Origin: Isoetes taiwanensis
Taxonomy: Eukaryota > Streptophyta > Lycopodiopsida > Isoetales > Isoetaceae
Length of the DNA stretch: 64,000 nucleotides
Direction: 5' to 3'
Assembly (NCBI GenBank): GCA_021234155.1
Contig: JAJEKV010000560.1
Span: 62,001 to 126,000 of the forward strand
The notes under the pieces are model-generated. The model made no database searches. It was given only the letters and a program-made list of their open reading frames with translations, and had not been told where the DNA came from. Positions within the stretch are counted from its first letter, which is position 1; every line of letters starts with the position of its first letter. The position numbers and the translations under genes are program-made. Of the stretch, positions 34,080-44,587 are shown in pieces.

Positions 34080-34380
34080 TTCGGATCTTCTCCAATGCCA
34101 TCATGGCTAATATCATTGTCAAATAAAACACCATTGCATGACCCTTCATCGCAAGAAGGCCCGGTGTCATCATACGCTTCAAAGAAGGCACCTCAAATTC
34201 ATTAAGTCGCCACGGACAAAGCTATGTAAAGTTCCACAAACCATTAAAATATCTTCCTCTTTGTAGTTGGCCATCATTTGAGTCACTTTCAATTGATGCT
34301 TGCACATGTTGCCTTTCATGCCCCATGGACAATCACAAAAGGACCAATGCTGATGAGCCACATCGTCACTTGGTGGGGAA
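34080..34380 (-). pseudogene. MULE transposase C-terminal relic with SWIM zinc finger (unit 3)
   Basis: The reading HWSFCDCPWGMKGNMCKHQL is intact, followed by VTQMMANYKEEDILMVCGTL. The frame is then shifted relative to the unit 1 copy. Only the C-terminal finger region is present. Confidence 0.63.
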
Positions 34381-34384
34381 TATA

Positions 34385-35989
34385 TAATGTACTAGTATTA
34401 CTCTCCGGCTTTACACCAGATATGGTTCGTGCATTAAAGATGCCTTGTTGGTTCTCGTTACCTAATCTTCCTCCTGATCTAATGGCTCATCAATTTTTAG
34501 TTGCAATTGCAACGGGACTTGGGGTTCATATCTCACACTCCATCCTGAACGGTCCAAGGATTTGTGTTCTATGCCAGTGGACTCGCCTTTACCGGAATGT
34601 ATAGTTGTGAAGAGTGGGTCTTGGTATAAGAAGTTGGATCTTAAGCTTCTGAATGGTCCAGAATTAGCCCGTTTGCGTCCTGATAAGGAGGCTTTTGCTA
34701 GCTTTCGTCGAGATAATTGTGCATCTCAGGCATCTGTTCAAAATTCTTCTCAGGTTCAAGCTCCCATTGTTATTTCTTCATCTATTCATGATTAATCGCA
34801 TCGATCCGCGACAGCGGATCGGCATTCTAGAATAGGGCGAGCATGCATGTCTTGCATGCATGCGGGCAGCGCATGCCCTTTCTGGCTAGGGTTTCGCTAT
34901 TTTAGGCGTGGTTCTGCATCTTCGTCTCATCGGCGCTTCCTCTTCTCTCAGCAGTACCTTATTCTCTTTGAACCCACCCTCCCCCCCTTCTTTGTTTATT
35001 GTATTGTGCATAAATTTTTGTTTATCATGTTCTTCTTCCACCCGCTGGGTGATGCTATCCTCTGGTATGTTTGTGTTGTCTCGTTTGTTGTGTTGGTGAT
35101 GTGCAGGTTCAGGTTGGCGAGCGGCATCTGTTTCGACTTCTCCATGCGGGGGTTTTTGGGAGCGATTTTTATGCCTTCCGTTTGTCTAAGCCCTTGCCGG
35201 CTGCCGGCTTATCACTAGGTTTTTCCTCGAAAACCGAAAGGGCGGGGTTTTTAATCCCGGTGATAAGCTTTCTCGGGTACATCAGCCACTCATCTATTAG
35301 CATTGTATTTTTGGGGTCCAAATGATATAATTGGATTTCCCCTTTATTTTTGTGGATAGTTCGCATGTGTGCGCGCTATCCACCGCCCACCATTGTAGAA
35401 AATCTGAGATGAGATGAATGAGAAGCCTATCTATCTATTCGGGCGGTTTGTTGGTTCATGCGAGCCCTATTCTAGAATCTTTATTCGGTTGCTTTGCATT
35501 CCACAAGCCTATGGAAGATGCTCTACATACAATTCTGATGGTGTAGATCCTTATACACCATCACTGCAGCTATAGTTTCTACTACTCTCCACGTTGCTGC
35601 TTCTGCTTCTCATGCTTCTGAGATTGTTATAGCTGATGGGCCTAATCCTAAGTGCACTGAAGAGTCATGGCAACAGGTCAATTGGAAGAAAGCAGTGAGG
35701 AAGAAGTCCGGGTATATCATCTCATGAGCCTATCCTACCTCATACTATTCAGTGGCATGATAATTTGATGTCTGTTGATGATCATCTCGATGTCGCAGAT
35801 CATGTTGATTGTGATGAGGCCATTAAATGCCTCAAGGTGGCACAAGGAGTATGATTATATACTGTGTATGGGTGGTTTTGCTTAGTGGACTATTTTGTCC
35901 TCTTGGTTTTGTGTCCCATGTCACAAATCCCTTGTATGTATCTTGATTTTCCTTGATAATAGATTGTCGTCCTCCAAAAAAAAAAAAAA
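34385..35989 (+). pseudogene. LINE ORF1 relic with poly(A) tail (unit 3), split by an insertion
   Basis: It is the same relic as in unit 2: FTPDMVRALKMPCWFSLPNL, VDSPLPECIVVKSGSWYKK, DKEAFASFRRDNCASQ, then WQQVNWKKAVRKKSG and a poly(A) run at about 35975-35989. It is interrupted at 34795-35476 by the hairpin-ended element. LINE sequence resumes at ATCTTTATTCGG, matching ATCTTTGTCGG in unit 2. Confidence 0.68.
34795..35476 (-). mobile_element. Helentron-like (Helitron2-type) non-autonomous element, 682 bp
   Basis: The empty site is in unit 2 (GATTA|ATCTTTG). Read on the minus strand, the element starts TCTAGAATAGGGC (35476). Its inverted copy lies subterminally at the other end (34823-34846, TCTAGAATAGGGCGAGCATG on the plus strand). 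This is followed toward the terminus by the hairpin GATCCGC-4nt-GCGGATC (34803-34820) and the tail GATGCGAT. No target duplication is needed if it inserted between the two T residues of the minus strand. Asymmetric inverted repeats plus a 3' hairpin and T|T insertion are features of Helentron/Helitron2 elements. It encodes no Rep or helicase. The interior includes GGGTTTTTAATCCCGGTGAT, a motif type also seen near 45440 and 63450. Confidence 0.6.
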
Positions 35990-36002
35990 ATCCCAACCAA
36001 CG

Positions 36003-36990
36003 GGGAATGGATTTCAATTTTGGTATGCGTCAGTGCTCAAAGGTTGCCATTCCTAATTTGTATGTTATCAAGGGCTTAGGATGTGGTATACTAATCTTAT
36101 AGCAGGATGTGAAGGCATGGATAACTGATACCCTTTTTGAAGCCTACTTAGATCACTTCAAAAAACATGTTCCAGGAGGTGTATCACCTGACAGGGTACA
36201 TTTGATGAGCTTTGATGGCCATGAAAGCCATGTGACAATTGAATCAATTAGAAAGGCCAAAGAATTTAGCCTCCACAAGCTGACTATGCTTCCACACACT
36301 TCACCCAAATTTCAGCCATTGGACATGGCTTGCTTTGGACCCGAGTGGTGCAGCTAATATAAGCCACATAGGGCATGTGCGTGCATAGGGTCAAGAGAAA
36401 GTGACCCTTATTTTCCCTCATATTTCATATACCCCTACCATATTTCTTATATAATTTATATGGAATTCAAGCAAAAAAACCTCCTCCCGTACTTATATGG
36501 TATGGCTGGGCAAAAAAAACCCCCTCCCTTACAATCACATGGTTTCTACAGTTTTTTGTGAGTGCACCCCTCGGGGCTTTGGACCATTCAAGCATGCTTT
36601 CAAGATATTAAGTGCCAAGCATATATCACAGGACAGAAACAAGGAGATGAGTAAAGAGAATCTTGCTACTTTGGCCTCCACTGCATCCAAACGAGATGTA
36701 ACAACATGCAACATAAGGGCTAGATTTGAAGGTGATGGCCATTCAACAATTCTGCCATCAATCCTAACCCTATTGCAAACCAATGGAAAAAAGAGAAGCA
36801 TGCTGCAATTCAAAATGTAGGTCCACCGCCACCAAAATGTAAGAGATAAAGGGAAGAACATCTTGAAGTAGATCCATTCTTAGTGAGCAACTTAGTTGCA
36901 CATGATGGACTACACCATCTTGCAGCTGCAACAGATGGTGCACAAGCAGAGTCTATTCCTCCTGGTGAGTTACTTCTTACTAGCTTTTTT
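36003..36990 (+). pseudogene. Pogo/Tigger-type DDE transposase relic (unit 3, best copy)
   Basis: This is the clearest copy. The order is VAIPNLYVIKGL, VKAWITDTLFEAYLDHFKKH, HLMSFDGHESHVTIESIRKA, LHKLTMLPHTSPKFQPLDMA, CFG, then after the MITE GFGPFKHAFKILSAKHISQD and KRDVTTCNIRARFEGDG. The DGHxSHVT and PHTSxxxQPLDxxxFGP blocks are diagnostic of the DDE_1 transposase domain, which cuts and pastes DNA in the nucleus. A further in-frame stretch (VGPPPPKCKR; EVDPFLVSNLVAHDGL) reaches a splice-donor-like GGTGAGTTAC at about 36963, suggesting the ancestral gene had an intron there. The N-terminal DNA-binding domain is absent and one stop lies before QDVKAW. Confidence 0.8.
36341..36576. mobile_element. 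hAT-like MITE inside the transposase relic (unit 3)
   Basis: The 8-bp duplication CTTTGGAC (36333-36340 and 36577-36584) brackets 236 bp. The ends are CCGAGTGGTGCA and TGCACCCCTCGGGG. It is at the same site as in unit 2, so it inserted before the segment was multiplied. Confidence 0.72.
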
Positions 36991-38044
36991 TTTCTAGCAT
37001 TAGATGTTATTATAGTGGGATATGGAAACTAAGTGATGACTGTGTGGGAGATCCTAGTCCTGCAAACCTAGAAATTTTCAGCCAACAACCAGGTTAGACA
37101 TGCTGAAGTATCTTCTTAAAACTTTCTTTAAGTTTTAGTGTTAACATTGCTAGATGGTTTTTTGAATAGAGTAGCTTGAATTCTGCCTGAAACACTGAGA
37201 TATATATGTGCATCAAATACACGTTTATTAGGTGCTTAGCTCATAAATGTCAACTAGTTAGTTATGGGTGATGTTCATATAGCAGTCTGCATGGGTTAGA
37301 ATTTGTTATTTTCAGAACTAATGGTAGAATTTGTTAATCTCAGATTGAAATAATTAGATTTTTAGTAAGGTACTTATAGAAGAGAGGACTAGATGCGGTA
37401 TTATATTATGAATGATTGCTAAGATATTAATCTATATTATGATAGATCGAAGTTAGTTACAGCCAGTCCATTGAATTCATGGTAGATGATAAGCATTGGT
37501 GTGTATTTGGGATGTTAGCGCCTATGCAATGCCCCATGGCTTTCAGGTCATTTCTAGATTCATGATTCATTGCATGTGCTCGGTCGGCACTGCACCTTAG
37601 CTTAGCTGGATGGTGCTACGGAGGGTCTATTTATTGTAGGTTGGTCATTGAATTTATTGTGGTTATGAACATCTTCTGAATGTTATGTGCTGGGCAATCT
37701 GCATGGGTTGATAGAGATAGTTCACCTTGTATGTGGTTAATCGGAGTTGTTGTAAGTAAATGAATTTGAAGCTTTCTTTACACAAATATACAGTGTAGGT
37801 TGTCGTATAAAAGAAAGGTTTTGTGGTGAGGTAGAGCATATAATTATCCATGTTAATCCTGGAGCTGCTATGTTGCATGGCGCATTGTCCTTTCTAGAAT
37901 ATCTAAATCCTCATTATTATATATATTATTGCATCTTCTAGACATTGGAACACTGCATACAATTTTTTCAACAAACATGGGCCTTCATCGCGACAAGAAT
38001 TTCCTTGTTTCAAAATAAATCCTTTGTACTTGTCGTTCTTTTCC

Positions 38045-39362
38045 ACATCATATTGTTATAGTTTGTTATTGATTTTGCTGTTCACATGAGCATGGCCTTC
38101 TCTCAGTGACGGTTTCGTTTGCATCGATTCTTCATCTCCAGCCTTTTGTACTCCTTCAAAGAAATTTAGCAACATGTGGAAGCCTGGTTCTTCTACAGAC
38201 CAAAACTTTTGTTCGACCTCCCTGTGATATGAAATAAGCTTTTGCTCTTCAACAAAACCTGTTTTGTTTGAGACGATTTTCTGCCTTGAATATCCTTTGA
38301 CAGACCAAAAAATTGGGCATTTGTTTTCCCTAATATAATACTCGATAGAGAACGACTCAGATATGGACATGGTGGAGCTTTCTCTGGTATTACCCTCTGA
38401 TGTAAATTCATCTGCACATATAACTGTTGCTGCTGCTTCCTTCTCCAATAGACACTAGTCTCCAGAATAATCTCCTAAAGCATTACTTTCAAAAATTCTT
38501 GGGGCTTTAGACTCTGCTCCTTCCTTTGATTTACCAATGCGGGCTCTTCCTGGAAGCGCCAGTCATTCTGCCTTTTGATTATCTGCATTTTGCCTTTGCA
38601 CCTCGGCCCCAACTTCTTGTAAAATGTCCTTGTGACCTTTGGAAGCTAAGCTGTCTGGAAAACCATCTTCTTGAACAAAGACATCAAAACGTTGTGGACT
38701 TTGAATCTGGACCCTATCCGCATTTCTGTGGCTCCTTCAATAATGTCATCTGATGCATAGCACAGGCTTCAAAGATCGTGCCCTATTTTGATCTTCTTTG
38801 GCGGCTTGATTATCGTCGGGGCATCTTGCATGGAACTCAGATATCTCAAGCGAGATGTGGTTAATGTGGCCAAAAAGTTGGTTAATGTGCCCAAAAAAAC
38901 CAGGCTTCAAACTGCACGTCGGGGGCAAAAATTTCAATCGACTGGTTCTTTCTGCTCTATGGGCAGTTTGTTCGATCTAAAAACCATGCCAATCACTTTG
39001 TCTACCCCATTTATACTAGATTGGTGAAGAAAGGAAGAGATTTGAGGCAAAATGGAGCGGATCGACCAAAAGCATAAAAAAGCGAGTTGGTTTTGGGCTT
39101 CAAAGCTGTATTTGTTCTTCATGGGCGTCACGGCCACATTAACCACATCTTGCTTGAGATATGCGACGTTCCATCTTGCATCACGGCCTCATCAATGCAA
39201 GAAATTTCCTTCAAGGAGCCACTTTCTACAATCAATTTGGCTCTAAATTGCCCTTCCGCTTTAGTAGCATCGGAATGTCATCTCTTTGCAATGGGCGATG
39301 TGGGCTTCAAAGCCCGACCTTCTCGGATCAGTTTAAGAAAATAAATATGTGCTCTGATACCA
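38045..39362 (-). mobile_element. Minus-strand LTR retrotransposon relic, PBS and broken coding region (unit 3)
   Basis: A perfect primer-binding site TGGTATCAGAGC lies at 39362-39351 on the minus strand. The LTR itself (39363 to 45940) is split by the hairpin-ended tandem element. Downstream the minus strand reads KGHKDILQEVGAEVQRQNAD and, at 38448-38056, a 130-codon frame (SIEYYIRENKCPIFWSVKGY; GVQKAGDEESMQTKPSLREG). I do not recognise the protein. An inverted repeat (38823-38874 / 39130-39182) sits inside. Confidence 0.52.
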
Positions 39363-39380
39363 TCTTAAATAAATACAACA

Positions 39381-42300
39381 ATGCCACGGTTCTATTGCGT
39401 TAGCAATAGAACCGACATTCCTTGGATGGGGACGCCTCACCCTCACATCTCTTATTTATTTCGCCTCTTCTTCCCTGCTCATTCATCGGCGTTCTCTTGA
39501 GCTAGTATTCTCCTCCTTCTTGATCCTACCAGTTTTTTATTCTAGTCTATCTCTTCTAGCCTATCTTTTCTAGCTTCACATCGATTAGCTTCAATAGGGA
39601 GAGTTCAAGAGCTTTCTCTTGGTCGGATGCATCTTATCGCCTCGATGATGATCCTGAGGGATCCTGGCCACGTAGTGCAACATAGCTGGTGCAGGACCAC
39701 TGTTAAGTTAAGACACTTATCTATGCAAGGGTTGCATCGGTTCCGGCTACGATCTATGCAAGGGTTGCATCGGTTCCAAGCTACGATCTGCAATCATGAG
39801 CTTCAAATCGAGCGACCTCTTCCAGATAAGTCTATTTTCTTTGATTCCAATTCGTTTGGTCTGCTGGTTGTGCTTGGTATGGCTGTGTTTAGAGCTCTGG
39901 AATTTTTGGGCAGCTTGCCAGTTAATTACCCCTCTCTACTTTTTTGGGTTTGCTAGCAGAGATCTCTTTGGTTTCTTAAACTGGACTGTTGCCCTTCCCT
40001 TTTCTGCTTCTGGTCTTTCCTTTTTTCTTTCCCTTTTTTAGATCGGATCGCCCTGTCTTGGATGAGGCTCTTGCAATGGTCCAAATCTCTTGAGTTTGGC
40101 CTTGCTTTTCGGTTTCTGTTTTAGATTTGTTTTTGACGGTTTGGCTGGTTGATCTCTCAAGCTTCCAGTCTTGCGACCTGTTTTTGTGCAAGATGGGTAT
40201 TCGATTTTGCCTTCTGTCAGATCGATTGGCGGTAGGGCTCCACTTAGAACTTTCTTTTTTGCCTTCCTGGGCTTTCCTGAATTGGTTTTGCCATCGTTTT
40301 CCTTCTGCGATGATTGTTGCATGTTTTCTCCAACTTCCGGTTCTTACTTGAATCAGTTATGCTGGATAGCTCAGACATCTAGTCTTGCAATCGTCCTGGT
40401 TGTGTTAGTCTGCTGTTTGGGTTTCGAATCGACCTCCTTTAGCCAGATCGATTGGGTTTGGGATGGATTTCGCTACCTATTGCCTCACCTTATACGTATC
40501 TCGTCGTTAGTTCCTGATCCTCGGCCTCTATCTTGGCCTCTGTTTTCCCTTTCTAATCTACCGCGGTTTGCATAACTGGCGGCGCCTCGCCTCTGTTCCC
40601 CCTTTGCGCTATCACGGGTTAGTTAGGAAAGGGTTACCTGGCCCCTCGGTTTCCCTTGTCCCCTTGGTGGGGGATACCAAAGTCCCTACTTCCCCCTATT
40701 TATTTTGTTGATTCTAATGGGTTTTGTTACGTCCACAGTTAAGCAAGACTAGGCAAAAAGTTGAATCTGGATTGTTATTGGTCTTTTTGTGAGAGTGCTT
40801 CTCCATTGTCATGGAGACCAAGGGAAGTTCGATAGTTATTTTTTGTTCTTTCCATGAGATTCTATTAGAAAGCTTGACTACGAAGTGTTTTCATATTCCA
40901 TTTAATTCGTCCCTAACAATGCCGATGTTTGTTTTGTACATGGTTCGGGGTAGTTTCACGAGGGGTGCCCTAGGGTGTTTTCACATTCTGGTTTTCTACA
41001 TACATGTATTGGGTTTTGGTTCTTGCTTATATCATAAAATCTTACTCACATAGTGTTGTTTGGAAATTTTAAAAGCGGTCATTGGTCCATTACTAAGCTG
41101 TTGGCTCTCTAATTTCATGTGCATTTGGCTCTCTAATTTGATGTGCAGTTAGTTGGGGCATGGGTCAACAACATACTCGGAAGGTGCTTGTTATTCTGTT
41201 TAGGTTACATTGCACAGGTTAACTAGGGTTTGGATCTACGTGATATCATGTTTGCTTAATATCATGTTTGCTGTATTCTGGTTGCATGTGATGTTTTACA
41301 TATATTTGGTTGGTGGTATTCACCGTAGATATTCTCATTTCGGCACTCTACAAAGTTTCTTTCATATAGTTTCTGTGGTTTCGACACTCTACACAGTATC
41401 TTTGATGCATATTTTGGTTTTTAGTATAATGCTTGTCTTTGCATAGCTTTTTATTGTGCCTTAAGCCTTTACGCGTGCGTAGATGGCTTCATCTAATGCA
41501 TGGGCTTCATGCGTTAAGCTTTTTACGTGTGCCTAGATGGTTTCATCTATTGTGCTTTAAGCCTTTACATGTGCCTAGATGGTTTTACGCTTCTCCATGG
41601 TTTATGAATGAGCATTAGATCCATTTTAGTAGTGGTTTCGTTTTTAGCCCATTTGTTGCATTTGATCTTTGGATTCGGCGCTTGGAATTTTCTTGTATAT
41701 ATTTTCGTGGCCTTTCTTGTTTCAACCTTCAGTATGTTCATCACGAAGTCACCTATCACCCCTCCATTAAAGTCACATTGACGTTTTAGATTTTGTATTG
41801 CTTGGCACTTACTAATGTTGGTTATGTCGGCAGTTCAGTTTCCCATGGCTAGTAGATCGATGGTAGTTATCATATCATGGTTTTATTTTCTAGACTAGAT
41901 TTTTTTGAGGGCTCAATATAACATCATTCTTGTCATGTTTTGGATGGCATATACTACATATTCATTTTACTTGGTCTCATCTGGTCATCATATTTACTTC
42001 TACCTCTTGCATTACATGGTTGCTTTTTTCCGTATGTGTTGGAGACTGTCCAGGGCGTTGCAAGCTGTGGTCGTTTTTTGACATTGCTTTGTTGGTTTGG
42101 TACACACTTTTGGATCCTTTTTTAGACTCCTTGCGTCTGCGATAGGTGTGGTTGCATACGTCATTCACAGCGCACAGTCATGTTTATTCTTGTTCTTTTG
42201 TTCTTTGTTCCCTTTTGTCCTGTTCATTCTATTTGCCTTTGTCGTTATTCGTTTTTCCTTGTGTCTCCTACTATTTCATTTACTTTGCATTGTTTCTCCT

Positions 42301-44587
42301 ACTGTTTCATTGACTTTGCATTGCTTTGGGTTGGGTTCGAAGTGCTCCAGTGTTCATCCTCCCTTTGGTGCTGTCGCTAATGTTAGTCTCTAGTATTGTC
42401 CTGTTTACTGCACGGATCTCGTTCTACTTGACATTCTTTTTTCAGCTGCTTTAGTCTTGTTTATCCGTATTTCCTCTGTTGGTCATTGGTTTCATGAGCC
42501 TCCATGCTCTACCTGTTCCACTCTAAGCAGTTTTTATGTTTCTAGGTGTTTTTTACATGATTGTCACTTGAGATCTCTTTGTCTGTGTTACTCCATTTTC
42601 TACGTTTCTATAGTTTTCGCTTTGACCCAATTTGTAGTAATTTCTTGTTCATGCTGGTTATGTTCTCATCTGCACTCTGTCGAGATTACTTATTGGGCAT
42701 TTATGTGTGCTTTGCTCTTATTGCATCGTCATTTTTCGTGCTCCTTGGCGTTGTTTGCACTTGTTATTAGATTCACCCATTTTGTTTTAAGTATCTTGTT
42801 TGCCTCATCCCTCCTAGACTTGACACCCCCTTGTACATCTAGTCTTTTCAAGAATCTCGTAATATTTGGTACTATTCCTTCAGTTCAAGTTACATCATTA
42901 TTTTCATTGCTATTTTATGGCTTTATTTTGTTCCCTCGTCTCCTTTTTCATTCCATTGTCGCACTTTTGGCATGCTGCTTTAATGTTTCTACTTTTGGTG
43001 TCTTTTTGTTTGTGTCTTGACAAGCTCTAGTGCTACTTGTCCCATCTTATTTGTTATGGATTGTCCGTTTTTGTCTTTTCCCTTGGGTTTCTTACCCCCC
43101 TTTTCATTCTTTCTTTCTTTCTTGTCCTTGCCATTTTCACCCTTTTTGTTTCATGATTCCCTTGTTGGGTTTGATTTAATCCATTATTGGATTTGTTTTA
43201 ATAGTTCTGACATGTTCCATTTACTTCCCTTGTGTTGCTTGTTGCTCCTTTCTATTTTTTGCTAGCTGAGTTGGTTCGGTTTTCTCGTATCACTGTGACG
43301 TAATTGCACTTTTCTCTCAAATCGTTTCTTTGTTATTGTTGTTATTTGATTGTCGTTTCATCGATTGGTTGGATTTTTTCATCTTTCACTATATTGTTTT
43401 ATTTGTTCACTTATGTTTTTCGCTGGTCGCACCCTCGACTTCATTCTTTTCTTTGGCCTTCGTTGTCTCATTTATCACTGTATGCTCCTCATTGTTCCAG
43501 TCTTCTAGCCCTCTTTTCTCTCTCCTCTTCCCTCGTTCTCGGTGTTCTCTATTCGCTCCTTTTCAATAACTTTTTGTTTGACCCTTGTAGCCTCGTCTCT
43601 TCCTTTGTTTTCTACGTTTCATATTCATCTCTTTTCCAGGTCCTCTATTTTGTCCATGATGTGCCACATCTTCTTGCCTCATCTAGCTCTCCTATATGAC
43701 TGCTTTTTATGTCCCATCGATTCCTAATGTTTTTTCAGATCCTTCCCTTTCTGGGAGCTTCATCTTTTCCACTTCTTGATGTCTTTTTGGCTTCGAAAGT
43801 ACTCCTGCCTTGCTCACGTTGGCCTTTACGTGCTTTCTGTCTTGATTATACATTTTATAATTTCTTTTGTTTCTTCCATTCGTTAGGCTGTGTATTTTGA
43901 GATGTGCCCCTTTTGATATCATTTTTCCGCTTCTGGTCCATGAGTCGTTTGAAATCTTTAATTTGTTAATATCATCATGATCGTGGCATGATATGTCCTT
44001 ACCCCATAAGTACCTTTTCCCGTCTCGAATTGCATCTTTTTGTGTTCCTCATTTTTATGTCCCCTTTTTCAGTTTTCTCTACAGTATTGCGTTGTGTCCT
44101 TCAATTTTTATGTTCTGTTTTCCATCTTTCTCTTCATTGTTACATCGTGTTTTTCATTTTCATACATCCCATCATTTGGCTTCCAGCTACCTTGCTTCTT
44201 CTACTTCTTTCTTGCTTCATTGTCTTTTTCTCTTTTTATTCCTTTTTTGCTCCAATTCTTCTTGGTCTCCTCCTCCCTATTTACTCACAGTTGCCTTGGG
44301 TCTCATTTGCTCTCGGGTGAGCCATCTTCTCCGGTTCTCACGAGACTCATTTTTTGATTGCTCGCCTCGTTTGTCTCATTGCTTTATTACGGGTTGTCTC
44401 ATTATTTGTTGGTATCTCTGCTATCTCTCTGTTCCATTAATGTCTTGTAGTCTAGCCAACATGTTTACCATTTTCTCCTTTCATTTGTTTCATCTTCTTT
44501 TACTCCGTCGACTTAGTTTGCTCTATCCTTGTTTGGGTAGGTTCCTCTTCTATCGGCCACTTGTTGTGTCATAGGACCCATCCTAGA
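39381..44587 (-). mobile_element. Helentron-like element A, 5.2 kb, joined head-to-tail to element B
   Basis: Its ends match those of element B at 44588-45737. On the minus strand the 3' terminus carries the inverted-repeat block GTCCCCATCCAAGGA, then the perfect 11-bp-stem hairpin GGTTCTATTGC-TAAC-GCAATAGAACC, then GTGGCAT. The 5' terminus is TCTAGGATGGGTCC at 44587. The left about 150 bp and the right 34 bp are shared with element B, while interiors differ. The interior has a 33/34-bp tandem pair (39721-39787), a repeat with core GTGCCTAGATGGTTT (about 41457-41590), and a very pyrimidine-rich plus strand from about 42.1 to 44.5 kb. No Rep, helicase or reverse transcriptase motif was found, so it is non-autonomous and may have captured foreign sequence. 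Confidence 0.62.
39721..39787. repeat. 33/34-bp tandem pair
   Basis: CTATGCAAGGGTTGCATCGG followed by TTCC(A)GGCTACGAT-type sequence is repeated twice in immediate succession inside element A. Confidence 0.9.

Noticed and set aside
40038-40322. Lysine-rich minus-strand ORF in element A
   Set aside because: Low-complexity Lys/Ser/Thr content on the purine-rich strand; no zinc knuckle, Rep or helicase motif.
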